From positions 101,121,340 through 101,185,339 of the forward strand of contig OY829326.1 of NCBI GenBank assembly GCA_963691655.1: a DNA stretch of 64,000 nucleotides, in the 5' to 3' direction. Below, in pieces: positions 23,654 through 38,600 of the stretch; the stretch's first letter is position 1, and every line of letters starts with the position of its first letter. A program made the translations under genes and the position numbers. The stretch is from Toxonevra muliebris. Taxonomy: Eukaryota > Arthropoda > Insecta > Diptera > Pallopteridae. The notes beneath the pieces are model-generated. The model was not told the origin of the DNA. It saw nothing but the letters and a program-made list of their open reading frames with translations, and did no database searches.

Positions 23654-26600
23654 ATGTATCCTTACTATGAACCAGATTGGAGTGTTTTACCACCTGAAAA
23701 TAATCGCAGGTATGAAAATATTAAAAGAAATGATTTATATTACTTTCTTCTTTTACCCTCATCATGATTCATATGTACATATATATTTGTTATTGAACGG
23801 GCTTTACATATACCTTAGTCACTACTGCATGTTCTCATGTTCTCAGGTAGTATATTCGAATGCAATGCATTTTTATAGAGAAAAGGCACGTGTTGCATAT
23901 TTCTTCAAAGTAATGCGGGAAATCAGTTCTAAAACTCCAACAAAAAAATGTGGCTACCTTTGGCAAAAAACGTCGTTTCGAACACCAAACTTCCAGGTCC
24001 ACTTGCGAATCCAGACATTTAATAAGAGGTTTAATTTTTTCCTCCACTAAAATGTTTTTTTTTTTTTCATTCATGGCCAATGATTAAATGTAGTATTTGG
24101 AGTAAAGGAAGTAACGACGTTAAGCATTGTCGGTCGTTTTATCAATAGAAACGAACATAGATTTTTAACCAACTTTCTTCTTAATGTATTTCCTAAAACA
24201 GCTTTTGAATTATGTACTGTGGATTTTTTTCAACTGTATATAACACGTTAGCATCATTTTGACAAGGTTGCCGTGAAATGATTTTTTTTTTTTGCCCCCA
24301 CCAAGAGAAGTTTTCAATTGCGCCTTTTTTTAGATTTAATGATTCTTTTGGTTTACGTCCTGCTGCACATATATGTTTACATATGTAATAACAGTTATTA
24401 AAATTAGTTAAGGAAAACGACATTTATTTTTTTAAAAGGTACCAAAAATTAAAAAAAAAAAAACCAGTGAAAAAAAAAACAAAATTTTTGAAAAACAGCA
24501 GAAAAGACAAAATAAAATTTATATATTTTAAATCAGGGGCCTCGAAACGTGTATATGTTGTATCAATCATCATATAAGATTTAGCTGAAAAAACGAAAAT
24601 TTCTCACAATCCGTTGCCTGGTTATTGCCATTTACAATTTTGGATCGGTATACAAAAAAAAAAAATAAAATAAAACACATTTTAATTGTGAAAATCCATT
24701 ACCTAAATGAAGAAAATATTACTAACATGTTACGCGTACTACAATCTTATCTTGGTAGACATGATCGTCCACATCGTTCCACTATTGAGAGTTTCTTTAA
24801 TCCTGAAATTTGAGCAAACTAGATCAGTATAAGATTTGCAGACAAGTGCGTCTTCGTAGTGGTCGGTCAACCGAAAATATCGCCGCAGTAAATGTCAGTT
24901 TTGGTGACATTCCATCAATCTCCATTCGCTATCGTTCGTCACAATTGGACCTTTTCTACAGTAATTGAAGCCAGCGGACTATAGACGGGCAATAAAAATT
25001 CTCTAACCAACAGCCACTGTTTGATGCGGGTTTTGGGCCGGCGGTGTGACATAAGGATAGGGGAGTAAAATGCCCATGAGTAGGGGAGTAAAAATAAATC
25101 CATCTCAAAACTCGAATATCCGTTGCTCAATATGTTGGCCGAAACAGCAAAAAATGTAAACAAATATCAAGTCAACATTGCATAAACTTAACAATGATAG
25201 TTTTTCCATGCATATCTAAGTTGCTTATTGATTTCTCCTCGTTCATTTCTAATGTCAGGCAAAAATGGAAAGTTTTCTATCCTAAGCAGTTTGAAACAAA
25301 TATCTCTTAAAATACCCCTTTATATACATTTAGAAAAGCGATGACAATATGAAATAAATAGGTGAAGGAAGATTGGTTTTTAAGTCTTATCTTTAGCTCA
25401 AAAAACTTTTTAATTCAGGAACAATGATCAAATTGGCAGAGGTAACTACTAGGAAGGGGAAGGTCCCCCTCCCAAATTTTTCTATCCTGTGGTTATCCAC
25501 AAACCACCCTATTCATCCACAATTGGTTAACGGAATATAACCCGCATTTTCTAGATTTTGAGAGAGACCTCATATCACAGTGAGAAATCCCCATACCAAA
25601 ATTATTTTACTGTACATGCATGTAAATTAGTTTTTACTGCTCCATTTCATTAAATTTTAATTTTCATCATTAAAAATTCATCAAAAATACCACAAAATGT
25701 AATTAGTATGTGGCAACTCTCCCAGTTGTCAACGTAGTTGTCAGTGGATCTGGAGTGGTAGTCTCCGTTGTGGTCGTCGTTGTGTGCGTTTGTCATTCGG
25801 TAGTGAGAAAAATATTTTAGATCTTTTCATTTAAAGAAAAAACCTACAATTTCTTTGTTTAAATTTATTTTACAATTGCTTATACAATTTCCAGTTTATA
25901 CAAAAGCAAGTCCATACACAAAAATAAACCAAAAAACATCTAACACATTCCATTAGAAAGTTAAAAAGACTCTGAGAAAACCGACTCCCAAAAAAAGAAG
26001 AAAAAAGATGTAATTGTCGTGTTGTGAAAAAATTAGCATACGAAAAGAAAATAGGAAGAAGCAGAAACAGCAAAAAAGTGCAAGCAAAAACGACGATAAA
26101 TAATTAAAGAAAAGTATAGCACTTATAATTAAAACTAAATTGTATAAAATCTTAACTTCAACAAAAACTATAAATACGAAAAAAGGTTTTTAATTTAAAC
26201 TGTGCAAGTACTGAATCAAAACAAATTGCATGTAAGATATGTGCAGTCATATTTTTTTGGCAAATTCCGCCTTTTACATCCATTTCACATTACGTGGATG
26301 CTTGCTGATGACTTCTTCATAAACCAACAACACCTGTCGCAACTTCATAGTTTTCATTCATACTTGCAATTTGCGATAATCAATGCTTAAGTGCCTCATT
26401 TGTATTGCATGAGTTTTTGCCCTTTTACTACAAAAGATTTATTTGTCTGTCTGTCATTTTGACTGACTTTGTATCCTGCATGTGTGTGGCTTTTAGCCTT
26501 TTCCACTTGACCAATTTTTCCCTTTCCGTTTTTTCTTTATTCCACCAATTCGATGAAATAAACTCTACAATGTCATTTGATTTTTTCTCTACATTTTGTT

Positions 26601-29600
26601 TCTACTCCTAACTCTACAGAAATTAAAGAAGAAACAAAAAATTCACCACTCATGAGTTTAGTATAGTGTATAGATATTTTTAGTTAGTTCAGGTGAGTGA
26701 GGTGGCGAAGCACGTAAAAAACTTGCAGAGATAGTGTAAAATGTGTGAAATTGTGATTGCTTAGTGAAATGTTTTGCTATTTATGAAATAGAATTCTTTA
26801 TTTCAATGTAGTTCAGTTTCCTAAATAAATGTAGGAAAAAAATCAAAAATAAGAATCTGTACACAACATCTTATTATGCAGTATACATACTCAACACTGC
26901 CAATTTTGATCTGTCAGTTACATTTGGTTTTGGCCAAAATTTTACCGTCATGATTCGTGGTCAGTACAAAATGTCAGTTCGTTGAAACAATAGGCAAAAA
27001 GGAAAGGAAAAATACCAACAATAAAGCAAAAAAACAAAAGAATACGAAAATTAACATTTATATTTCCACCTTTTCCTGTCTCCACCCTCATCTACGTAGC
27101 TTTTGTCTTCGTCGTAGTCGTTACAATATATTAACTACGTTACTCTTAACAAAATATAGTAGCAGCAGACACTTAACTACTGATTCCAATCGTATTAAAA
27201 ATGTGTAGTTGTGTATTAGTGAGTGATTAATAAGATATTAAGCACCAGTTAATAGAATATATTTACGCTAAAGAGTAGCATAAGTTTCTACTGAACAAAA
27301 AAAATGGTGATGTGATTAATTTGTTACTTACGTGTCAGTGGAAAGCAAAAAACAGAAATCCAAAAAAGTAAAAAACGACAGCAGGGTCAGCGAAAATAAG
27401 GCAGGCAGACCACATCTGTCATATGTCCAACTTGGGCACTTGAGTTTGAGCCACACACACCACCCATCCCACCCACCTTCCAATCTAACATCTCCACGCA
27501 TGCATAACAAAAACATTTTTTCTTTATCGTTTTTATTGTTAATTTCAAACACGCTTTTGTTTAATAATAAATTGATTTTCTTATTTTACCCAAAGTTAAA
27601 CATACTTCGCTCTGCCTAACGCCACCCTTGCCCTGTGCCAAGGTGTAAATGAATGTGCGACAAATAAAACAGACGTTGCTTTTATTGTTGTAATAAATTG
27701 CATTTAAAGAAAAAAATATTAAATAAGATAAAATTTGTTTGCCTCAAATTAAATTGAATTCATTAAAATACAGCAAGAAAAAAAGAAGAAAAACTCGGCT
27801 AACCTCCCTCCTCACACATATTCGTTTTTGTCCTATTGGAAACGCATTCGGTATATACGATAATCGCTCACAGCTTCAATTTATCCAACCGAGAGTAGCA
27901 GCAATTGTTGTAACAGCGGCAGCAGGCAACCAGTCGTAGTATTGAGCGTGGAAGTGGCAGCAACGTGAGACGTTGATGGTTGTACTCTCATCGACATCAT
28001 CGTTGTCGTTTGTCTCACAATTTCAATTGTAAAACGCAACAACAAAAACACAAAGTGTTAACTCATTACTTTTTTTAGTTCAGTTAAAAAGTGCAGCAGC
28101 GTTTACGTTTGTGTGTGAGTTGAGTGTGTGTTTGTTTGCGTTAAAAAAAAAAAACAAAAGTGAATCACAGCTCAAAATGAATTCCGAGCAAGGGTAATTG
28201 AAATTATTTTTCTTTTAATTTCCTTTCTCACTAACTAACCTCTTTTTAATTTAGCATAAAAAGTTATTATTTTTAGCTAGTAATATTTGCATAGGTAGCA
28301 GTAGATTTTATTGTTTATTTAAGTTGTTTATAAAATTATTTATGATATAATACTCAATGTTATTTTTGTTGTATTAAAATCATACGTCTGTATATTTCTA
28401 AAGTTTCATTTGTTTATTTATATTATGATTTATAGTTAATGATTTTTGTTTTTGCAAAGTGTTAATAATAGCGTAGTTGTTGCTGCAGAAATCATATTCC
28501 ATAAAAGTTTCCATATAATATTATTGTTTTATAAAGCCATGATTGACATTGAGTTTTGCGTGTTTAGAGTGTCATTCCAATCAAAACTATTTAATACTTC
28601 TTTCTAATGATAAAAATTTTATCATGATGTAGAAAGAGATTTTTTTTATCAGTTTTACATTTAAAAAAATGTGCTTGAATACTTCTTTAGCCTTCTGAAA
28701 ATTGCAGTTAATCTCAGGTAAAGTGACTCAGATGACCGTCAGGTTATGTCCAACATATGGGACCCCGTTACTGAGTTTATCACGATTTTTGTCACATGTT
28801 GTCATGGAGGGTTTAAAATTATTCCCCAATTTTTATTATTTATTTCCCCAATTCTTTTAAACTTCTTATGTTGAGAATATTATTCTTGATATCAGTCAAG
28901 CAAGTCATATGACAATATTTTTATCAGTCAATAAAAAAAAAAAAAAGACAGCCTGAAAAAATAAGAAGCACATAGTGTAACAATGATTATCTACAAATCA
29001 GTAGTATCTCACTTTAATTTATTACTTGCGCGTTTTTGTATAAAAACTAAACATTTTCTATAGTGGGTTATACAATGAGGACTTTAGCAGAATCTTACCT
29101 CTAAGGGCACGAACTAACCAATCAAACACGAGTGAATTTTAGTTTTTTTATCCATACACGAAAAATCGCTCGCATTGGATTCGTTTAGGGCATAGCGTGA
29201 GAGGTCAAATTTGCAAGAACGCTTTTTGTTTGTTTTTTGTTTTGTTTCACTTTTCTCAAGTATTGCTGGACTGGCTTACATCCTAATGTTTGGTTTTCAC
29301 TATGTCTTATTCCCTGTCAAAGAGAGACAAAAAGAGAATTGTTTTTATGAATTTGATAAAGTGAAAACCAGGCATAAGGTTACTTGCTTCTTTTTTCTGA
29401 AAAATTATGCAAAAATGCAAGAGAGACTTCTTCTATTCCTCCCAACCCTAAAGCGGAGATTACAGAAAGTATTTTTTTGAGTAAATTGCTTAGTCAGCTT
29501 TTACGCACACCGATTTCTACCCGAATTCTGTCACCGATTTTCTGTTTCTTGGCGAAGGAGAGGAGACGAAAGTGAATAAGTCAAAATCGGCTATACCAAC

Positions 29601-32600
29601 AATTTTACATTGATTTTAGACGTTTGCTTTTTACAAATTTTGCATAGCAAAGCAATAGAATCGTTCGATCGAAATCGTTGGATATAAAAGCTGTCGCCGA
29701 TTTAACAAGATAACAAAAAAAATATGTAAAAATCGGTGAGGAAAATGGGGCACAAATCGGTGTGTGTAAAAGCAGATTTAGAACAAGAAACCGAAAGTTT
29801 TTTTCTTTTTTACTACGCTCGAAAAGACTTTATTGAGCGCTCCAAAACTAGCAAAAGATTATTTCGTATTTCTTCTTGTTATCATTGCCAATAAAATAAT
29901 CATTTTGACTTTAAAAAGTTTTGAAGAAGGACACGATTGCTTCTCTGTTACAAACAAACAAGTCTCTCTAAATTTTACTCTCTCTCCCGATCTCTTACTC
30001 TTTCTGTAAATTTTAGTTTTTTTTTTTTTTTATTAATTGGCCATACTATAATTAAATGTAGTTGATATTTTGATTAATATTATTTATAAAATGTTTAAGG
30101 ATTTCACAGTTGAAGGTAAACTATAGTAATGTGGTAAAATTTTGTATGAGAAACAAACGAATTTTAGATAATTTACAACAAATGAGAGATACCCATACCA
30201 GATAACACGAAACTGTGAATAATGTTGCAACGTCAGCGACTATTGTACTGCCGTACTTAACATAAATTACTCACCTGACATTTGGAAAATTTGTGTTGTT
30301 TAAAACTACACCTATCTTTTAGTATATTTTTAAATTTCTGTTTAAGGCCGGAACTCAAAATTAAAAAAAAATGCAGATTAGTAATTCAGGTTAAGTACGG
30401 CAGTATTGTTATTTGTTTTTCACAGGCCAGAAAATAAATTTTGTCTGTTGCTCCGTTGAGATCTAACTCCCTCCACAATACTTTGCATTCATAATGTTAT
30501 TCCCTATGTGTTGATTACCTTTAAAAATAAATGAGTAAAAAGAACAATCATATTTTTCTCTTTTTGGGAGCAGTTCAAACCTTATCAACAATGATACATG
30601 AACCTATGATAGTATTTCCATAAATCTTATAATCAGATTAAATACCGTTCTTTTTATTATATATAGCTCTCAGATTTCTTTAAAAACTTCCAACAGTTTG
30701 ATATGTACATGTAGTACGATACATTGTATATTTTATTTTTTTTATTCGTGATTAATATATTAATATTTTCCCTTATTCCATACAATCCATATCTTATACA
30801 GGATATTTAAATTGCCGTTTTTGTAAATACCTAACCCATTTTTTAATTATTTATGTATTTTATATCTACCCAATTAATCCACAATTCTTTGAAATTTATA
30901 TGTTTAAAATAATAATTTGCATGTTACATATACTAATCCACCCTTTTTGGGGTAATGCTTGTTCTCTATCTTTTTGTACACTTACAGATTTAATCCAGCC
31001 TTTAATATGGCGACATTACGCCAAGCAATAACAGAGGCCGTAGAAAGAGGTATGTATGATTTGAATGAATGAGCTGTGCCGCTTATAGATGCTTGAAAAG
31101 CATTGATATTAACCTAATTTGCCCACCTCCCTTCTTAATCTTTATCTCTAACTATTTGAAAAAGAAGAAAAATGAATAGTAGAAATAAAAGTACAAGTAT
31201 ATAATGAATTCAATTAACACTTGTCCAAGTTAAAGTGTATTTCATAAATCATTACCACCCACACACCAACTCAAAGCAGACATGGTAGAAACGTAACGAA
31301 TTTAAAACTGTTTTTTTTTTTCTTCCTTTTAATTTTTTCTTTGCACTTTTTTTTATTGTTGATGCGCTCTTATTCTCATCCCACCAACAAACTATAAACA
31401 ACAACAACACTATACAGTGAGAATGCCAACACCCACACGTCTGCGAGATCTCATACGACAGATACGCGCCGCCAGGACTGCTGCAGAAGAGCGTGCTGTC
31501 GTTAATAAAGAATGTGCCTACATACGCAGCACTTTTCGCGAGGAGGACTCAGTATGGCGGTATGAAACTGAATAATTTTATATTTAATGTTATTATTTAA
31601 ATATTTTTATATATTATTTTCTTCATTTCAGATGTCGCAACATTGCAAAATTACTGTATATTCATATGTTGGGTTATCCAGCGCATTTTGGCCAATTGGA
31701 ATGCCTTAAATTAACTGCTAGCACACGTTTCACAGATAAACGTATTGGTTATTTGGGTGCCATGTTACTGTTAGATGAACGTCAAGATGTGCATCTCCTC
31801 ATAACGAATTGTTTGAAAAAGTAAGCGTGAAAAAAGCGTTCCAACTGAATGAATACCATTTTTGTTTATTGTGTTTTGCTAGTCTAGCAAACAAACAAAG
31901 TCATTGGCTTTGGTGGTAACTTTGAATTTTTTGTTTTGTGTTTGTAGACTGCATAATTTATAGCTGCTTACATATATACATATATTTGTATTTTTATTAT
32001 TTTTATTTCTTTCTTTCCTCCTCTGTAATGTATTCAACGTCGCTGTCGTCGTTTTCGGAATAACAGTGATTTAAATAGTTCTACACAATTTGTTGTGGGC
32101 TTGGCTTTATGCACTCTGGGTGCCATAGCATCGCCTGAAATGGCACGTGATTTAGCCAGTGAAGTTGAACGCCTTATGAAGTCACCAAACACTTACATAC
32201 GTAAGAAAGCTACATTATGCGCGTTTCGTGTTATTCGACGTGTTCCCGAATTAATGGAGATTTTCTTGCCGGCAACACGTTCGCTATTGAGTGAAAAGAA
32301 TCACGGTATGTTTATGCGGATTATTTTTTTCTTGAATGTAGGTATATGTAATACTTGCACACAAGAGAATAGGATTGTTTGAAAGTTTAGTAGGAATTGC
32401 ACTCGTGATAGTTTTCTTAAATTAGAAGATTGTAGTTTGAAGTAGGAAAGCAACAAAATACTGCACATTTTATTTATTTTTATTCGGCATGTATTTCGTT
32501 AGTTTCATTAATGTGAAATCATGCCAAAATATTTTCCATGGTTTTTGTAATAACAGTAAAATAAGTTAGTTATTTGTCAAATCTCTATATAGAAAAGCAC

Positions 32601-35600
32601 TGGCTCACTTATATTTCCAGTCCAAGCCACAACCAGTGGTCCTAAGAATCTTGTAGGTAATTCGAAGAATTCTTTACATATTTTTATCAACTACTAAAAA
32701 GAGACGTATGGGTGTAAAAGATCCTCGCACATACTTAAAACTGAATACTGTGAGACCACATCAACATATTTAAAGTGAACTATCTGTCTCTGATTGATCT
32801 GGAAAATTTAATAAAATGCTATTATAAAGGATTGTATTTTTTCGTTTTAATGTAAAACTAAAAAACTAACATATATAGTTGGAAAAAATTTATGCAGCAT
32901 TTTATTAAACAAAAAAGTATGCGTGGTTCCACAGACCAACATCAGTTTTTATAGTATTTTTGAATTTATGAGTCATATTCACTCTGTTTTGCACGGCGCT
33001 TGTTTTCAAAATTAGCTAAAGTGGATTAAAAATCATATTCCATGTGGATATGTCATGTAATATTCATGCCTAAAACTATGCAACGTTTGACTAAAGAATG
33101 CAATTAACCGAAGCATATTCCATTGATTTTTTGAAGTGCTTACACAATTGGAAATACTTGTTTGTAGAGCTATATAAATTTTATTTAGAATCTAAAAAAT
33201 ACCGCTAGATGGCACCTTCCATATACAAAAATATTAAAATCGGTTTCAGTTTCAATCTGCTGCATTGATTGCCAAAATGAATACTTCATTGAAAATAAGT
33301 TTTTAATATCAAAGAAAGGTATTTTATTTGCGTTCCAGAAAACAATGCTAAAGGGAACCCTTCCTACAATGATCGATTTCATCCCAAATTAAAAATTCTT
33401 TACTGCAAACCTATTGACCTAATTTAATAAATTATAATAGAAATTTTTTACTTTTAATTAGTTAGGTGAAATTTCACAATATTATTGTATAATTGCAGTT
33501 CTTTAAATTTGATTCGATGAAATTCGGAGGATATGAACAAAATACGAGTATCACTAAAAGTTCTGATTTATTGAATTTAGGCTTGATTTTCTAGATTTAA
33601 AACAATTTATTCAAATTTCTTTATTGCAATTATAAATTAAGATTTCATGATATCATAAAAATTTATTACATTAGTATTTGACACAGTATCGAAATGAACA
33701 ATAAATTATTTATACTTATCACAATCGATATCTTTATTAGTTTCTTAATAATTTTTATTTATACATATTTCAGGTATTCTCATTACGGGCGTTACTCTAA
33801 TTACGGAAATGTGTGAAAATAGCGCCGATACTTTATTGCATTTTAAAAAGGTTGGTACTAGAATTAACTTTCTGTCCTTTTTTTTTTTTTTTTTCAATAC
33901 CCCAAAATCTGTCATTTAAAAAAAAAAAAAATACCTATGCTAAACTAATTCGCTAACAAATAAATTCCAAATTTAAATACCAATTTCTATCAAAATCAAA
34001 GCAATACTAATTCTCAAACCCCAAAATAAATGTGTGTGTGTGTATTTAGCTTTTCTTTTTATTAATTTTTGTTTTTTAATACACCACCAATTAACAAATT
34101 GTAAATTATTATCTTACAAAATTATTAATTTTTCAATTTATTGCTATAATTCTTTACTATAAATTTTTTATGCGCTCATTCAATGCATCGTGTGCGCATG
34201 TGCACATGATGTTTTCGCAACAAAAGATAAAAAAATGTTCAAATTTATTGTATATGCTAAAAAAAAACTAACAACAAAATAAAAAAAAAATTACTACGTT
34301 TTTTAAAAATTTGTATGCTAATTAAATTTTCGTATTCTTGCATTTTTTTCATTTCATTTCTATACACATTTTTTGTGTTTACTTTGTCATTCTTATTTAT
34401 ATATTTTTTTTTTCAACATTTTTGTTTATACAATTTGTTTATTGTGCAAAATTAAAAAAAAAAAAAATATTTGAAAAATTATGGAAACAAAATTACAAAA
34501 TCAAATACGAAATTTTGTAAATTTGCTTGCCAGGATAGCGGAAATCGAGAGGTATGGTGATGTTCATGATGATGATGTTGGATGTTTTGTTGTCCAAGTT
34601 GTTCACGTTTCATTTTTTATGGTTACTGTTGTTGGCACTTCATTAGTTTTTATTGCAATTAAAGGTTCTTGGTTTTTTTTTATTAATATTATTATTACTT
34701 ACTTTTATTCAAAGTATATTCATTAGTATTTATATAATTTAGAGTTTTATATTTTATTCATTGATTGAAGAGTTGGGATTTTATATAAACTAAGATTAGG
34801 AAATGAACAATTAGGAAATTTGCTTACTAACGAAGACCAAAAAGTCTTAAGCCATTGTGTTTTAATAATAAACACTTAATGAATTTGTTCTAATAATACT
34901 CTATAAGAGAATTTTTTCTGCAGACTTTTTTTTCAATATTTCTGGTATTTTAAAAGTTTCAGTGTTAGTCCAATGTATGAACTAAATTCATTAAAAATAT
35001 TTTCATATTTGGACAATAATTTATAGATTAACGGAACTAAAATAAAATATGTTTCCCTAAGCTTTCTTGAAGATTAAAAATAAATATGGCCGAACACCAT
35101 AGTAGTCAGGCTGAAGAATCTCTCCTTTATTTCTTTCATAGCATTCCCCTCAACAGATGGCGCTGTTTTTAAAAGCATGTTTTTACCTAATTATATTTAA
35201 TCGATTGCAATATAATGTCAAAATTTCAAAGCAATCGGTGAAGAAATTTCGGAGATTTGCGGTTTGATTTTTATTTATGTAGATGTATAAACTTTTTAAA
35301 TACATAAAGAAAAAAGCCAAGCTCAGCCATATGTAAAAGCGCAGTTGCAGCAACTGTCATTTATGAGCTCTTTCAAAACTTCATGAGAAAATAAGTTTTT
35401 AAGCTGATGGGAATTTGTAATTCTAGAAAATTTTTATTTGTTGTGATATTAATTTTTGTTTTTTAATTCAAAATATTCGCGTATTTTCTGATTGCCATCG
35501 AGCAATAGTATATTTTACTAGATCTTCCAATTTCGATTGCACCTGAATTTCAGATTTAAAGCAGCTCTATCAAAACATGAGTCCTTATAGTAGTGTCCGT

Positions 35601-38600
35601 ACGCCACACAGTGTAACGAGATGGCCAAAAATAAGAAAAAGTCATGTTGGAGATTTAAAAAAATTTTAATGATATGTAAGAGATAATATTTCAAATAAAA
35701 AGAAAATAAATGTTCTTTCCGATAAACCTATGGGTTCAGGCACACGGCAACCACAAAGCCGAACTTTTATGAAAACGTTTACTTAGCGTGGAAAAGTTCA
35801 TATCTTTTATTACTAATTTAATTGCCATATTTCACTTATGAACGAATAAATGTAGGCAATGCATATGTAGGAAAAATATAAAATCTGCTCAATATGGTAA
35901 CACTATTTTTTTGGCTCTACGTTTAACCATGTGATTTTTACCGATTTTTGAAAAAAAGTATTTTTTTGATTTTAAAAGAGATTTAAAAAAATATGTATCA
36001 AAATATATTTCCAATTTTAACATATAATAACGCCACAAGTATGCTTTCAGTAATTCAATAAAATAAAAATTATACCAATAATATGCCAATAACAATCCAC
36101 AAGGTCCTTGCTCATGGCACCGACATAGTCAAGCACTTCAATTTGCCAATTGGATCCCTATCTGAGGAAGCCTTAGAATCGCGCAACAAAGATATAGAAA
36201 ATGTTGATTAAATTTTACAAGAAAAACTTCCCCTGAAGCATTAAATCGTGATCTGATGGTTTCTCTTCTCATGTAATCAGAGCAAATCACAAAGATAAAG
36301 TATACAAGATTACCTTTTAGATACAATTTTGTCTGGAGAGCAGTATCAAGTATTGAATATCGAATAATGTTGATGAAAGCGACTAAGCGAAAAATTGTCT
36401 TGCACTTTCTTAATAGCACTTAGCCACAAAATTGAGTTTTTCCATCGGATTGGTGATTTGACATGTAGTATAGAGTAACTTGGGGGGCACTGAGCTCGAA
36501 TCTGAAGACTATTTTGCTCCATCACTTCAGGTTATTTATATAACGGTACATAAAATCATGAAAGTGGTTTATTAAGACTGTACCAGGGCATTTTTAATTT
36601 ATGTTTTATCGTTTTTGGCTTCTTTAGAAAAGTTGTTTAGAAGAAAAAGAAGCACATTTTTTGTGAACTCAAGAATCCTCCATCTAAGTTCCATACTCCG
36701 AATTTTGGGAGATTTTTAAGTGGCATGTGGCAGCTTTATTATATTGAAGGATAGGAAAACTGCTTTATAAATTAACATGTTCTGTTTCATTCTTATGAAG
36801 CTTCTATTTCTGACATTTTAGCAATTTTCTAAGTAGGCGTGGCAGCACACCCATTTTTCTTTCATTGAACAAGGAAGTTCCTCATTATTCGTCATTATGC
36901 AACAGATATTTAAAAAGTTATTGCAATTTAAGTGCTTGATTTATATGGGAGGTGGGCGTGGTAGTAATCCAATTGGTACCATTTTTGGCATACGACTTTG
37001 CTTTAATTAGACTATCTCGACTGCTAAATATTATTAATATTAAACAACGTTTACTATTTTTGGCCGCGGTTTATATGGGATCGTTACACTGTGCGCCAGT
37101 TGATTCGCTTACTTACTGCTATAGCCTATATAAAATTCTATATTAGAGGATTACTGTAATGACTACTTCTTTAGAGGAAAAATTATGCTCGTCAACTACA
37201 TGAAGATTAGATTTACATTCTCGTAGATTTCTCGTATTATTAGCAAATTGGCAAATGCTCTTCTATGCAGTAAGCTTCAAAAGCTGCTATAAATACCCAA
37301 GTAATACTAGTATACCTTAAAATTCATGGGTGCATAACCAATGTATCTAAAGCCGTCTAATCCCTATGACTTTTTTACAACGTTTTCTATAAAAGAGTTG
37401 ATGGAAGTAATATTATACATGGAGTCTAATAATTTGTGACTAATAATGGGCTGTGACACAAGCAAACTCACAAAAAACTATTTGGAGCAGCAGGATTTGA
37501 AGCTTCAGAAGAAATCTTGTGTTTTATCTTTTCTATCTAATTTTATTATAAGTAGAAGGCGGGAAATGATTGGTTTAACTCTTTCCAATAGAAATATGGA
37601 AAGTCAGATAAGAGAATGGCGAGTCCATGACAAGATCTCTCTGTCGGACCACCGTTAGAATGAACAAAAAAAAGAAGGCTAAGCAATCAAAGCTGTTCTC
37701 TTATAGAAACTTCTTCAGTACACTTGTCAGATTTGTTGGATTCAGTTAGGCTATATTAAGTTATCCAAAAGGACCGCAAGCTAGGCTGGATACCCTTCGC
37801 AAGCTGAAGAGTTCTCTTACTATTGGAGCTCTAAATTTGAAGCCAATGGTTTATTTCTTGCATCACCTTTTTCGGGCTGCGGAATAACCTCACCAGGAAG
37901 GACGTCATATGGTCCAATCACAGTATCGTTGCTACAAGAAAAGAACAGTCGATTAGTTGTTTCGTTTCTTTCTTCAAAGACTTTGAGCCCAAAGATCCAA
38001 AAATGTGTATCCATAATAAAAAAGAAAACGGCTGTCAAAAAAAAGTCTCTCCTATAGAGATAAGTAAATTTTTTTTAGCGTCCTTCTCTTTGTTAGAAAT
38101 AAGTAAAAATTGAAGAAAACGCATTCGTTTTTAATACATTTGTGTAACATTAACAGCAATAATGCAAAATAAAATACGCACAGAGTTCTGCTTGAATTTT
38201 AATGTTGATTTGGGAAAGAGTATGTGTGAAAACGAAACCAAAGCCTCTCGTATTAGATATGGTAAGCGAGTATCAGGGGCAGAATGTTACAACCGACCAC
38301 TTTTTTACCCAACATAATTTGGCATTAGCCTAATTGGGAAAAAATATTACGTTGTTGGGCATCGTGAGAAGCAATTAGTGATTTCTTCTTGTATAGCTTA
38401 ATAGCTCTTGAAGAGACCCCAAACTGAGTTGCCTCAATGCCACGACGACTGCAAGCAGCTTTTGACGCCCACTAAGTATTGAAAGAGGCATATAATCTTA
38501 TAGCTCATGCTAAATAGTTAGTCTTTAGATAGATTCGTACTATATGAAGATTTTGCTACGTTAATTTTTTATTATGCTTGTAAATTTACCGTTATGTTGT

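Larger units (their letters stand above)
23710..30987. other. AP-1gamma intron 1 region
   Basis: This is 7.3 kb between the first coding exon and the first shared exon. It contains the alternative first exon at 28177, a broken transposase fragment (24706-24957) and a MITE-like element (29497-29773). The stretch 25700-26150 and the stretch just before 28177 have leader-like sequence and could mark extra promoters, but no start site can be fixed by eye. Confidence 0.45.

Noticed and set aside
26620..26692. Possible non-coding exon bounded by CTCTACAG and CAG|GTGAGT
   Set aside because: The splice-like bounds look good but nothing else supports it. It could be an AP-1gamma leader exon, and RNA-seq would be needed.
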